Notes: generated by a model not told the origin, from the sequence alone. A stretch of 64,000 nucleotides of DNA from Paenibacillus sp. BSR1-1 (GCF_030403775.1 NZ_JAQMWQ010000003.1:62001-126000), one strand, 5' to 3'. Counted from the stretch's first letter, positions 17,290-26,759 are shown. Translations and numbers: made by a program.

Positions 17290-18255
17290 AACTTATGTCT
17301 ATCGCAACTTACACGATTCAAGAGCTTTCATCGTTAATCAGAAATGGGCATGTGGATTTTCCAGAGGTTAATAAATTCCATTTTAGAGCTATTAAAAAAA
17401 ATATTCTTAAGAACGTTTTAACTGAGAAATTTATGTTCCATCAATGGTAGTAAATGTTAACTTGTTTTGAAAAAGAGAAGACTGTTGTACTGACCATATT
17501 TGATGGAAATCAACGGCTAAAAGCAATTTGCCAAATCGAAGAAATGGGATATCGCGCTGCAAATATTGACAAAAAAAGGGAACAAACTTCTTCATTTTGT
17601 TATGAATACAGAAGTTGCCATCCAAATATTTGAGAGGCTTTTGAAAAGAGGAGTCCGACTAGTTTTATATTGACCTTAACAGAAAAGGAAAAAAGGTAGC
17701 TCTATCAAAAAGGATCGCCTTTGACATTGGAAAGGATTGAACAAAAGAACAAATAAAATACTAAAATCCAATAATCAACTAAAAGTAGCTGGAGTGGAAA
17801 AAGAATAAAGAGCAGTGGTAAGACCCACGAATAAAAAGATTCTTTCCCTGTCACAGATATGCCAGATTGTTGCATTTATTTCAACTGGGAAAGTGGTACA
17901 CAGGGCGGTAGATGATCATTATGAAATGTATTTAGAGGCATAGGTATACATCAAGTTAATAAATATTTGATTTATTGAATTGTTCACATTATTTCCACCA
18001 GAATGAAACAGGGACACTTGCCATTAATCCTTTACTTGTTAGTATTGCTTTTAATACAAATAAAGAAGTAGAAAAAATAGCTTGGCGGAAACAAGGCATG
18101 AACTGACAATTCGAATGAGGCAGTTAAAAATTGGGGATTTCAACAGTACAAATCCCATTTGGAAAAAATTCAATGGCACAGAGAGTGCATGCTATTATTA
18201 TTTAGCCAATGATAAAGAAAATTTCGAAAAGCTGGTCAAATGGCTGCAACTGTAA
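17290..18255 (+). pseudogene. Eroded DGQHR (DndB-like) protein gene 2
   Basis: It begins with a readable stretch (YTIQELSSLIRNGHVDFPEV, ending near 17450) and continues with FDGNQRLKAICQIEEMGY (about 17497-17550), a second version of the DGQHR box. Further fragments run to about 18255 in changing frames. With the gene before it, this makes two tandem decayed members, as in operons where DGQHR proteins occur in pairs. Boundaries are approximate. Confidence 0.5.
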
Positions 18256-18437
18256 GGGAGGTGAAGAGAATGTGAGACAAAATTATAAAAACCCATAGGT
18301 GATGATGTCCTGCCAGACTGCACCCATGGGTTTTCGGCAAATTGGGTATACCAACTTTATGTAAGTATACCCTTTTTCGAGTTAATCAAAATTTAAAATC
18401 AAATTATTGATAACTTTAACGAAAGTGGGGTAACAGA

Positions 18438-19016
18438 ATGGAAATTAAATATAATTATTTAATTAATAAGAAAACAATTCTATTATATGGAGAAATTCAC
18501 AAAAATGGGGAATTATACACGTTTGTTATTGATGGGGAAGATATGTTTTTAGTGGCCATGCCGCCGGTCAAACTAATTGATAGGTCATTGATGAGTTATG
18601 GTTCTAATTTTAAGGGAGCACTTAAGAGCTCACAACTTCTGCTTGGGAAAAAGAGAAAAATGTATCCAATTAAAATAGATGGTTCACTAGATATATGGGT
18701 ATTTCCAACAAAATCGTACAAAAATGAAAATTGTGTCTGGTTTGCACTTAATCATGTGAAAAACACTCAACCGAGAGGTGTTAAATTTACAAAAATCTGC
18801 CTAAGCAACGGACATACAATTGAAATTGTGATGAAGGAATCTGCTTTTCGTAATAAATGCCGCCAAACAGAGGAACTAAAGGAAATAATTATTAATAATA
18901 CAAAAATCTCTGAAAACTTTTTAACTGAACCAAAGAAAGGTTTAATGATAGTAGAAAAAAAGGGTTCTTACAAATGCAAAACAGTGGGAAGAGTAAAGGT
19001 TATCAAATCAAATTAG
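18438..19016 (+). CDS. comK: ComK family competence transcription factor
   Basis: 192 residues, the usual ComK length. Family landmarks in order are KLIDRSLMSYGSNFKGAL (counterpart of VDRSCRFFGSSYAGRKAG in B. subtilis ComK), IKIDGSLDIWVFPTKS and CVWFALNHVK, and ICLSNGHTIEIVM followed by FRNKCRQTEELKE. ComK binds AT-boxes in DNA minor grooves and turns on the DNA-uptake genes. This copy sits in a restriction island beside pseudogenes, far from the usual neighbourhood, so it is likely a second, divergent ComK; several Bacillus carry two. The ATG at 18438 is preceded by GTGGGG. Whether it is still active is not visible. Confidence 0.82.
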   Translation: MEIKYNYLINKKTILLYGEIHKNGELYTFVIDGEDMFLVAMPPVKLIDRSLMSYGSNFKGALKSSQLLLGKKRKMYPIKIDGSLDIWVFPTKSYKNENCVWFALNHVKNTQPRGVKFTKICLSNGHTIEIVMKESAFRNKCRQTEELKEIIINNTKISENFLTEPKKGLMIVEKKGSYKCKTVGRVKVIKSN

Positions 19017-19210
19017 GATGATGTTTACTAAATTTGTACAATAGAAAAATCGGCTAATCCTCTGGAAAAATATAAAGGTTTATAAACTTACCTAAATATA
19101 GAAAACTAAAATAGTTCAGGTTAATCCGGATACCGCTTATGTAAATTATATATTGACAATGAAGATATTTAAACTCGAATACTTTTAATTTAGTCATTGT
19201 AAATACAAAT

Positions 19211-19245
19211 GTAAAGGATTCAGTATCATTTACTGAATCCTTTAC
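19211..19245 (-). terminator. Perfect 15-bp hairpin terminator
   Basis: GTAAAGGATTCAGTA pairs with TACTGAATCCTTTAC around a 5-base loop. It lies 6 bp beyond the stop of the McrC-like gene and before the convergent comK end. Confidence 0.8.
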
Positions 19246-19250
19246 AATAA

Positions 19251-20969
19251 TTATTTCAATTCATCAATAATATCATTAATGAATTTAATTAAGTTTAATT
19301 TATCACCGTTGTCATTAGGCTTTAAACACAACGCACCAACGCCAGGTAGAACATCTATGGGATTCACACGGAAAAGCTTTTCAATATCCCCAGGATATAA
19401 TATGTAAGCCCCTTTACTATTACAAATCGCATCAATATATGCATGCATTTTGTTTATGTCTTCCGCTTTGAATCTCCCTACTTCGTTCTTATCGAAGTCA
19501 ACACGATATTTTGCGTCGAAGAAGACACGTGCACTTAAGCTGTTATTTTTAAAAACCTCAATCGTGATATCAGGATCATAATCTAATGTGTACGTATCTC
19601 TGCCACCAATAAAGTATTTTTGGAAATGTACTTTTATATTGAGATTCAAACCAGCAAAATTAACGAAAGTGAAATAGCAATTGTCGTTTTTTTCGTTAAA
19701 GAGGATTCTCTCCCTATTAACAGTAAAAGTAATGTGTTTCTCATAAAGACCATGGTTGATTTGTTTAAATGCTTCAACTACTTTAAAGAAACACCAAAGC
19801 TCATATAATTTATCAAATCGTTTGGAATCAATTAAATTGTCTATTTCATCATCAAACACAAGCTCTTGTTGAGTGCTTAATATGATATAGTGATGGAATA
19901 ATTCACTATATCCTTCACGTTTGTTAAGTACTTGAGATTGAAAAGGAATCATCGTTAATGGAGAAATCTCTCTAAAAAAGGCTGATGTAACTATATGATT
20001 TAATTTTTTTACATGTTGCTGTATTGATTGAATTAAAGTCTTATTATAGCCAAAAATGCCTTTGTGTGTAATCATTTGCTGCAGTTTTTTTAATGAGTGA
20101 ATTAATAATGTTAAAAAATACTTAATAAAACGATTCTCATGATTATCGAATGTGTCGAGCGTCTCGTTTAATGTAAAATACACTGGTAAGATGCGTCTTC
20201 CTGTATGGCGATAAAAACTGTTTACGAGTTTACTATTCTGAATCTGTGTCGGTTGAATGGGATAATAATCATTTCTTCCGGATACCATGCTAGATATATC
20301 CAGGTTTCCAAAAGGTATGGAATCATGAATTGTAACGGAACGTTCTTGCTTGTAATAACTTTGATAGGAATTGTTGAGTATTCTCTCGATAATTTTATAG
20401 ATATTTTTTTCGGGTCGTTTATGTTCTAGCATGCTCAAAATTAACTTCAGCTTATGATATTCAATCCGAACTTGGTTCCGCTTTGTATTTCGGGTTTTTA
20501 AGGTAGTTGGATTATGAAAGTCATAGACTAAATCTAAATATGAATTCTGAATATCGGAAATGACCGTTTGTACAGCCTCTTCTGAAAGTTTTTGGCTAAT
20601 GATATTTAGTTTTAGTCCTTTGAATGTAGCAGCACCCAAGTAATTTACGAATTTGAGCAGACCTGTACTTTTTGATACATAGGTACCAATCGATTTAAAG
20701 TCATCCTTTTTGAATGGTGTTTCATCAATGGTTTCCACTGTATAGGAAGTGACTTCTTCTAAAAATATCTCATTTAAAGATTTATCATATTGAAGAATGG
20801 AATCACCACATTCTTCAAACGGCAGTTTCACTGTTGAGGAATCTATCAAATCTGCCATTGCACTTGGATATATAATTAATTGACTATTTCTAAAATATTT
20901 AATGCTTTGTTTTGTCACAAATTTCACCTCTATTCTTAATGGTTTAGTTAGTGAAGGGTAATGTGACAC
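19251..20969 (-). CDS. McrC-like DUF2357 PD-(D/E)XK nuclease, module A
   Basis: 572 residues, expected to be the nuclease partner of the McrB-type ATPase encoded 3 bp upstream. The long N-terminal part is the DUF2357-type scaffold. The C-terminal catalytic domain shows LDYDPDITIEV (first Asp) and RVFFDAKYRVDF (Asp-Ala-Lys, about residue 484), the PD-(D/E)XK signature of PF04411-type McrC relatives. It should cleave DNA after the ATPase recognises modified or foreign DNA. GTG 20969 lies 3 bp after the upstream stop without a clear ribosome site. GTG 20918 with GAGGTG upstream is an alternative start and would shorten it by 17 residues. Confidence 0.82.
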   Translation of the reverse strand: MSHYPSLTKPLRIEVKFVTKQSIKYFRNSQLIIYPSAMADLIDSSTVKLPFEECGDSILQYDKSLNEIFLEEVTSYTVETIDETPFKKDDFKSIGTYVSKSTGLLKFVNYLGAATFKGLKLNIISQKLSEEAVQTVISDIQNSYLDLVYDFHNPTTLKTRNTKRNQVRIEYHKLKLILSMLEHKRPEKNIYKIIERILNNSYQSYYKQERSVTIHDSIPFGNLDISSMVSGRNDYYPIQPTQIQNSKLVNSFYRHTGRRILPVYFTLNETLDTFDNHENRFIKYFLTLLIHSLKKLQQMITHKGIFGYNKTLIQSIQQHVKKLNHIVTSAFFREISPLTMIPFQSQVLNKREGYSELFHHYIILSTQQELVFDDEIDNLIDSKRFDKLYELWCFFKVVEAFKQINHGLYEKHITFTVNRERILFNEKNDNCYFTFVNFAGLNLNIKVHFQKYFIGGRDTYTLDYDPDITIEVFKNNSLSARVFFDAKYRVDFDKNEVGRFKAEDINKMHAYIDAICNSKGAYILYPGDIEKLFRVNPIDVLPGVGALCLKPNDNGDKLNLIKFINDIIDELK

Positions 20970-20972
20970 TTA

Positions 20973-22784
20973 TTATTCAATGAAGCTTGTGAAACCGTTG
21001 TTTTCAAGATTTCGTAAAAGGTATAATAATTTTTTCGCCGTACGTGGGTATTTAAATACATTTCTATAATCTATATTCGTTACATTTTCGAGCTCCTTGC
21101 TAAATAACTGCCTTGTAATTCCTTTAAATTCGTCGGCCTGCAATGGTGTAGCTTTAGAGTTTCGTATGTAAGAAAGAATATTCACAAAAGGCTCCCATAA
21201 CTTCTGGATAGAACCGTTGAACTTAGGTAAAACTTTTTGAAGGAATTGAAAATCTAACGCATCTACTGCTAGATTTGGATAAGATGTAACGCTTTTTTCA
21301 GCATTTGTGATATAGAGCGAGATTTCATTGATAACACGATATCCAAAATGCAAATTGAATTTCTCAAGCAATTTATATACCTCTAATAAATCATCCATTA
21401 CATTTGGAGTGGAATTGGCTAGAGTTTGTGAGATTTCCAATGTAGCTAATTCTAAAGGTAATAAAACAGGGTCATTTTGTAATTTATAGGGTTCGCTAGC
21501 AGTTATTCCAGTGCCGGGAGCAGTTCCAGACGCAGGAGCAGATCCAGTTTCAGAAGCAGATCCAGTTTCAGGAGCATTTCCAATTTCAGGAGCAGATCCA
21601 GTTTCAGAATCAGATCCAGTTTCAGGAGCAGTTCCAGTTTCAGGAGCGGATCCAGTTTCAGGAGCAGTTCCAGTCACTGGAGCAATTCCAAATGTTGGAG
21701 AAATACTTAAGATATTTACATCGTTAAACTCGATTAAATTTGCACGGTCAAGCACTTTAGGGCTAAACATATATGTGGTTTCATCAACATTTACAGTACC
21801 AATAACAAAGATATTTAGAGGAATTTCAAGCTTACTTGGAATAAAATATGTATTTGTTGCCTCATCATACCAATCTGCGACTGAAGATACAGTATAATTA
21901 TTCTTGGGAGGATAAGCTGAATCCGTACTTAGTAAACTATTATCCTTCGAATGTAGAATAATTGGTTGTTGGATAACTATTTTCTTTTTAGTAATTTTAA
22001 CAATGCTTTCATAAAAAGTTATTAATTTTTCACAGGGTTCACGATCTTTTGGATCTAAATGTGCTAGATCTTTAAGGCGGTACTTTCGTCCACCACTACC
22101 TGGACTTTCAAAGATTGTATGTGCTAAACGACCAGGCTGATTGAATTCTACTCGGAACTGTTCTTCAGGAGTTTTTGATTTTGATTTTGAAAACCACCAA
22201 TCAATAAATATTGTTTTTCGATATACATCAACATCAAGGAATTCATTCTCTACATCGAATCCTAGATTTTTCAAATGAAGTGCCGATAAAAATTGTGCCT
22301 GTGAAAGTGTTAGTTTTTGACCAGATGATGTTAATTCTTTTAATATTTCGCTATCTGATGGAATGATAGGTACAGTATCATACTTCCTACTCTCGATACA
22401 GCTTAAAAAGTCAGAGAAGTAGTGTTCAACTTTAGCCAGGTTCATCTCATCTAAAAGTAAGAAGAACGGCTTATCTGGTTCCTGGGCAGCACGGATTAAT
22501 AATTTTAAGAACGGTGTCGTTTCGTATTCACCTGTAATCAAATTGTGGTAGCCAAGTAAATCTTTGCTGTCTTTCCAATTTGGCTTTACAGACATAAAAG
22601 TGATTTGTTTCACTAGGTCATCAACGAGGTATTCAGAGAAAAGTTCCGCTATCTTAGATTTTCCTGACCCAGAAATACCCGAGAGAATTAGAAAAGGTTT
22701 AGTTTTTAAAGAAAGAGCAAAATTAGTCAACATCTCATCTGAAAAAATAAAATTTCTAGTTTTGAAAAAATCAAAATACTCCAA
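20973..22784 (-). CDS. McrB-type AAA+ GTPase/ATPase, module A
   Basis: 603 residues. Motor protein of an McrBC-like restriction system. Walker A GISGSGKS is at residues 36-43 and Walker B FLLLDEMNLAKVEHYF near 110. The McrB-specific sensor segment is NVDETTYMFSPKVLDRAN near 335. There is no separate N-terminal DNA-recognition domain; the Walker A lies almost at the N-terminus, and the insert at about 125-290 may take that role. A linker of ten 6-residue repeats (consensus APETGS) interrupts the protein at about 366-428. TTG 22784 is chosen because AGGAGG lies 7 bases upstream. It is the first gene of a two-gene operon with the DUF2357 nuclease. Confidence 0.85.
   Translation of the reverse strand: MEYFDFFKTRNFIFSDEMLTNFALSLKTKPFLILSGISGSGKSKIAELFSEYLVDDLVKQITFMSVKPNWKDSKDLLGYHNLITGEYETTPFLKLLIRAAQEPDKPFFLLLDEMNLAKVEHYFSDFLSCIESRKYDTVPIIPSDSEILKELTSSGQKLTLSQAQFLSALHLKNLGFDVENEFLDVDVYRKTIFIDWWFSKSKSKTPEEQFRVEFNQPGRLAHTIFESPGSGGRKYRLKDLAHLDPKDREPCEKLITFYESIVKITKKKIVIQQPIILHSKDNSLLSTDSAYPPKNNYTVSSVADWYDEATNTYFIPSKLEIPLNIFVIGTVNVDETTYMFSPKVLDRANLIEFNDVNILSISPTFGIAPVTGTAPETGSAPETGTAPETGSDSETGSAPEIGNAPETGSASETGSAPASGTAPGTGITASEPYKLQNDPVLLPLELATLEISQTLANSTPNVMDDLLEVYKLLEKFNLHFGYRVINEISLYITNAEKSVTSYPNLAVDALDFQFLQKVLPKFNGSIQKLWEPFVNILSYIRNSKATPLQADEFKGITRQLFSKELENVTNIDYRNVFKYPRTAKKLLYLLRNLENNGFTSFIE
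21501..21687 (-). repeat. 18-bp tandem repeat inside the McrB-type gene
   Basis: About ten tandem 18-bp units (plus-strand consensus GGAGCAGATCCAGTTTCA) encode the APETGS linker. Units differ at a few positions, so slippage could change copy number by whole codons without breaking the frame. Confidence 0.85.
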
Positions 22785-23592
22785 GTTGTATCCTCCTATA
22801 CGATTAACTTCATCTTATTTTACCATTTTTCCCCACGTTTTTTTAAAAAAATTAAAAAGTTTAGATAATATGTGTTAGAACGATGGGTTTATGTTTGTAA
22901 TGGATGACTTTTTTGAAGAGAACTATGGGTATTATTTTTTACACCTAAACAGATGCCAAACTATTAGATTAGAAAAAAGGGTATTCATGATTGATTTAAC
23001 ATAAATGAGGAAAAGCAGTTGGGGATATTACAGCTGCGGAACAAAGAACAGAGTTATTTACTTTGAGGGAAGGAATCTTATACGGAACAAGTTAGAAATT
23101 CTTGAGAAATGGAGAATTGAAATCATAGAAGATCAAAATAATAACAATCAAATAAAGGGGATTGAAAGAAGGAAAGTTAAACTGTTTTGAATAGTGGGAA
23201 AAGAGTGGCTTGTAAAAGAGCAGCTTTTTGAAAGAATTTTAAAAACAGGATATAAAATGGTAGTTTTTTTTGTGCCCCTCTGCAACAACCCAATTTTTCA
23301 ATAAAAATCCTTCTTAATTAATTAGATGGTTAAAGGTTTGTGGAAAAGTGAATATGATCCATGTATAAGTTGCTAGCATAATTTAGAATACAAGCCATAG
23401 ACACTTCCCATGGGGACATTATTGTAGTTTTTTTAATGAATATATGTGGCACAGATAATCTGCAATGATAATGTGGTACGTATTCAAATAAATCTATAGG
23501 ATTACTTCTCTTTCATCCTCCATTTTAATGGTGTTTTTTTAATTTATAGTTATATTTTCGCAAACTAAAAATCGAATAAACGTTCGATTGAG
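22785..23592. other. Intergenic stretch between module A and the methyltransferase operon
   Basis: No convincing gene. One 61-codon frame at 23005-23190 has a ribosome-site-free start and biased composition. The stretch is AT-rich, with the divergent promoters presumably near each end. Confidence 0.5.
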
Positions 23593-23622
23593 TTTGGAAT
23601 TACATCATAATTATGATATAAT
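23593..23622 (+). promoter_or_regulatory. Promoter of the methyltransferase operon with internal palindromic operator
   Basis: TTTGGA (23593-23598) and TATAAT (23617-23622) are separated by 18 bases. The spacer and first base of the -10 contain a perfect 14-bp palindrome, ATCATAATTATGAT (23604-23617). A protein bound there would block transcription of the Phd-like gene and both methyltransferases. Confidence 0.6.
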
Positions 23623-23655
23623 TAATACATAAAAAAAATGAGGAGAATTATCATT

Positions 23656-23883
23656 ATGTCTATAGATGATAAGATTTTAACTGGTGTACTTGAAAGAATG
23701 GTATCCGTTACTGATTTATCTAGGGGAAAAGCTCCTAAAATTATTACTAAAATAGTAGAAGAGAATGAAAACTACTATATAATCAAAAATAATAAGCCAG
23801 TTGCTGTAATTCTTTCACTCGAGGAATATAAAAAATTAATAGAAAAAGACAGCGCAAAAACTGTTCTAAAGGAGCCTAAATAA
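23656..23883 (+). CDS. Phd/YefM-like antitoxin-family protein heading the methyltransferase operon
   Basis: 75 residues from ATG 23656 (GAGGAG 10 bases upstream; the ATG at 23638 precedes this site). The chain reads MVSVTDLSRGKAPKIITKIV, then ENYYIIKNNKPVAVILSLEEYKKLIE. This is the Phd/YefM fold, with the N-terminal DNA-binding segment and the conserved NxKPVAVILSxEEY strand-helix. Members normally repress their own promoter and neutralise a toxin. No toxin follows; instead the amino-methyltransferase starts 1 base after the stop. It may therefore act as the controller of the modification genes, with the palindrome in the promoter as its site; this is inference. Confidence 0.75.
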   Translation: MSIDDKILTGVLERMVSVTDLSRGKAPKIITKIVEENENYYIIKNNKPVAVILSLEEYKKLIEKDSAKTVLKEPK

Positions 23884-23884
23884 C

Positions 23885-25573
23885 ATGCAGCAAGAAGAAC
23901 TAATTCTTCCAATTGACTATACAGTAATACCTAAGTCTCATCCCCAGCATTATCTAATGCATAAATACTGGGGGAGGAAGAGCCATAATATCGTGGCAGA
24001 ATACATTAGTCATTTTACAAAAGAGAATGAAACTGTATTAGATCCTTTTATGGGCTCAGGGGTTACAGTAATAGAATCCTTAAAACTTAACAGAAAAGCA
24101 GTTGGAGTTGATTTAAATCCAGTAACTAACATGATAGTAGATAACACGATTAAAAATGTAGATTTATTTTTATTCCAACAAGAATTTTCAAATATTCAAA
24201 GAAAAATAGAAGAAAAATATAATCAGTACTATAATACATTATGTTCTACTTGTAACTCTGAATGTTTTGCAGATAATTTTGTATGGAACGATATGCAGCT
24301 TACGAGAGTGAAATATACTTGTCCTACATGTGGTGTAATTAGAGAGGACATAAAAGAGTATGATCTTAATACTTATATCAGCGCTAAAGAAGAGTTTGAT
24401 AGGGTAAGAGATGAAAGATTTTTTCCGCAAGATGCTATGCTTAAATATGTCAGAAGAAACGGAAGAACCCATATTCATCAACTATTTAGTGATAGAGCTT
24501 TATTAATTTTAACGGATATTTACAAATATATATTAGACGTAAAAGACGAATCAATTCGAAGAATGTTTCTGATGTGTTTCACATCCACATTGCCAAACGT
24601 ATCCAGGATGATACCAGCAGATGAAAAAAATGTTACAGGGAAATCAGGCTGGCAGATTAGTAAGTTTTGGGTTCCAAAAGTTCATACTGAAAAGAATGTA
24701 ATTGAAAGTTTTATGCAACGGTTTAATAAGATTCTTAAAGGAAAATCAGAAATAAACAATTTGAATTATGGTGATGCATCCATCCACTGTACATCTAGTG
24801 AAAATTTATCTTTTATTGAATCATCAAGTATTGATTATATATTTACTGATCCACCATATGGTGAGTCCATAAATTATTTTGGATTAAGTATGTTATGGAA
24901 TTCCTGGCTTAATACAGAAGTTAATTACAATGGCGAAATTATTTATGATCCTTATCGTGATAAGGACTATGAAGATTATGAGATAAGAATGAATAATGTT
25001 TTTAAAGAACTAAACCGTGTATTGAAGATGAATAGATATTTATCTTTAACTTTTCATAACCGAGATTTAAAGGTTTGGAAAAGCGTTTTAAACTCATGTC
25101 GAGTTAATGGATTTCAATTAATAAATATCGTTTATCAACCACAAGCAGTAGCGTCGGGGACACAGGGAATAAATAAGAAGAATACATTTAAAGGTGATTT
25201 TATTTACAATTTCCAAAAAATTTCTGAAGAGGAAATTAAGCTTAAACCATTTGAAGGGGACTTTGTCGACCTAATAATAAAGAGTGCTTACAATATTATT
25301 AAAAAATATAATGGGGCAACTCCTGATAAGCTTTATTCAGAGCTCATCCCAATTATTGTCAATAGTAATGCCTTATTTGATGATAAAAATAATAAATTAA
25401 ATGTAGATAACATTTTAGAAGAAGAATTTATCTATATCGAAGAAATGATAAACAACAAAAGTGTTTATATGTGGCAGATTCCTAACTTGCAAGATAAAAA
25501 TGAAGTTTCAGTTAAAATATTAAAAGATAAAGCATTGAATAATGCAGCATTAAATGAGGAAGTGAAAATATAA
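23885..25573 (+). CDS. Site-specific DNA amino-methyltransferase (N6-A or N4-C) with zinc ribbon
   Basis: 562 residues. The SAM-binding motif I is DPFMGSGVTVIESLKL (near 56-71) and the catalytic motif IV is TDPPYGESINYF (near 320). The HPQHYLMHKYWGRKSHN stretch near the N-terminus is typical of a methylase group with a KYWGRK box. Between motifs I and IV lie CSTCNSEC and CPTCG, a zinc ribbon within what should be the target-recognition part. Motif I before motif IV excludes the beta class order. The target base cannot be told from sequence. It is the second gene of a tight operon: 1 base after the Phd-like gene and 1 base before the C5 methyltransferase. Confidence 0.87.
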   Translation: MQQEELILPIDYTVIPKSHPQHYLMHKYWGRKSHNIVAEYISHFTKENETVLDPFMGSGVTVIESLKLNRKAVGVDLNPVTNMIVDNTIKNVDLFLFQQEFSNIQRKIEEKYNQYYNTLCSTCNSECFADNFVWNDMQLTRVKYTCPTCGVIREDIKEYDLNTYISAKEEFDRVRDERFFPQDAMLKYVRRNGRTHIHQLFSDRALLILTDIYKYILDVKDESIRRMFLMCFTSTLPNVSRMIPADEKNVTGKSGWQISKFWVPKVHTEKNVIESFMQRFNKILKGKSEINNLNYGDASIHCTSSENLSFIESSSIDYIFTDPPYGESINYFGLSMLWNSWLNTEVNYNGEIIYDPYRDKDYEDYEIRMNNVFKELNRVLKMNRYLSLTFHNRDLKVWKSVLNSCRVNGFQLINIVYQPQAVASGTQGINKKNTFKGDFIYNFQKISEEEIKLKPFEGDFVDLIIKSAYNIIKKYNGATPDKLYSELIPIIVNSNALFDDKNNKLNVDNILEEEFIYIEEMINNKSVYMWQIPNLQDKNEVSVKILKDKALNNAALNEEVKI

Positions 25574-25574
25574 T

Positions 25575-26705
25575 ATGAATGTGATTGATTTGTTTGCTGG
25601 AGCTGGTGGTATGTCAACTGGTTTCGAACAAGCTGGCTTTAAAGTATTACTAGCTAATGAATATATCCCACAAATTGCAGAAACATACCAATATAACCAT
25701 AAACAAACAAAAGTACTAATTGGTGATATTAGAGATGTGACAATTGAAGAAATGAAACGTGAGATTGGTGATTGTAAAATCGATGTAGTAACTGGTGGTC
25801 CACCTTGTCAGGGTTTTTCCATGAGCGGAAAGCGAATCCGCAACACTTCTGAATTTATAGACGATCCTAGAAATTATCTTTTTAAAGAATTCTATAAAGT
25901 TGTAAAAGGTTTTAGCCCGAAATATTTTGTAATGGAGAATGTTGAGGGACTACTAACAATGAAAAATGGCCTTATTTTTGAGACTATCTACCATGCGTTT
26001 ATGGAATTAGGTTATTTTATGGATTACGGAGTTTTAGATGCTAAGGGATACGGTGTACCACAATCACGAAAACGCCTAATAATATTGGGATGTAAAGAAA
26101 AGAAAATTTATTTACCTGATGAAACACATGGGAAATCGAAAGAATTAAAACCACTTGTTACAATTCAAGATGCAATATCTGATTTGAATTTTTTAGAATC
26201 AGGAGAAGGAAAAGAGTGCATGGAGTATAGGTTTGGCCCGAAAAGTCAATACCAACAAACAAGAAGAAAAAATACTCCAAATTTATATAATCACGTTGTA
26301 ACCAAACATAGTAAGCTTGCAATTGAAAGAATGAAATTAGTAAAACCTGGTGAGAATCGAAATAATTTACCTGAAGAGCATCAGACAAAGTCCGTTCATA
26401 GTGGAGCATATGGGAGAATGGAGTGGGACAAGTGTGCCACAACAATTACAACTAGATTTGATACCCCATCTGTTGGAAGAGTAATACACCCTGAGTTAAA
26501 TCGAACTATAACAGTCAGAGAAGCAGCTAGGCTTCAAAGTTTTGATGATGATTACCAGTTTTTAGGAACTCGTTCTTCTCAAGGAATACAGGTTGGTAAC
26601 GCGGTACCACCCTTACTGGCACAAGCAATTGGAAATATAATTATGGCTGCGGAATACGACGATGTAGAAAAGAATCAACAGGAGTTAGTACCAAGTTTAG
26701 ACTAG
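25575..26705 (+). CDS. C5-cytosine DNA methyltransferase
   Basis: 376 residues with all main motifs: I (DLFAGAGGMSTGFEQAGF), IV with the catalytic Cys (TGGPPCQGFSMSGKR), VI (FVMENVEGLL), VIII (PQSRKRLIILG), IX (TVREAARLQSFDDDYQF) and X (QVGNAVPPLLAQAIG). The target-recognition domain between VIII and IX is short (about 100 residues). It should methylate cytosine at C5 and protect host sites from the convergent restriction genes at 26810-30904. The start overlaps closely with the preceding stop, implying coupled translation. A strong bidirectional terminator follows. Confidence 0.95.
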   Translation: MNVIDLFAGAGGMSTGFEQAGFKVLLANEYIPQIAETYQYNHKQTKVLIGDIRDVTIEEMKREIGDCKIDVVTGGPPCQGFSMSGKRIRNTSEFIDDPRNYLFKEFYKVVKGFSPKYFVMENVEGLLTMKNGLIFETIYHAFMELGYFMDYGVLDAKGYGVPQSRKRLIILGCKEKKIYLPDETHGKSKELKPLVTIQDAISDLNFLESGEGKECMEYRFGPKSQYQQTRRKNTPNLYNHVVTKHSKLAIERMKLVKPGENRNNLPEEHQTKSVHSGAYGRMEWDKCATTITTRFDTPSVGRVIHPELNRTITVREAARLQSFDDDYQFLGTRSSQGIQVGNAVPPLLAQAIGNIIMAAEYDDVEKNQQELVPSLD

Positions 26706-26759
26706 AATTCAATTGCTTATTCTCTTCGTAAAACAATTGTATATTTCAACATATACAGC

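Noticed and set aside
21501..21687. Possible CRISPR array (regular 18-bp repeats)
   Set aside because: Units are contiguous without spacers and encode a codon-phased protein repeat inside the McrB-type gene.
21511..21897. Plus-strand open frame over the repeat region (128 codons)
   Set aside because: It is the antisense shadow of the APETGS repeats and has no ribosome site.
23005..23190. 61-codon open frame upstream of the methyltransferase operon
   Set aside because: No ribosome site, biased composition and no recognisable motif.
23656..25573. Classical type II toxin-antitoxin pair
   Set aside because: The gene after the Phd-like protein is a 562-residue methyltransferase; no small toxin gene is present on either strand.
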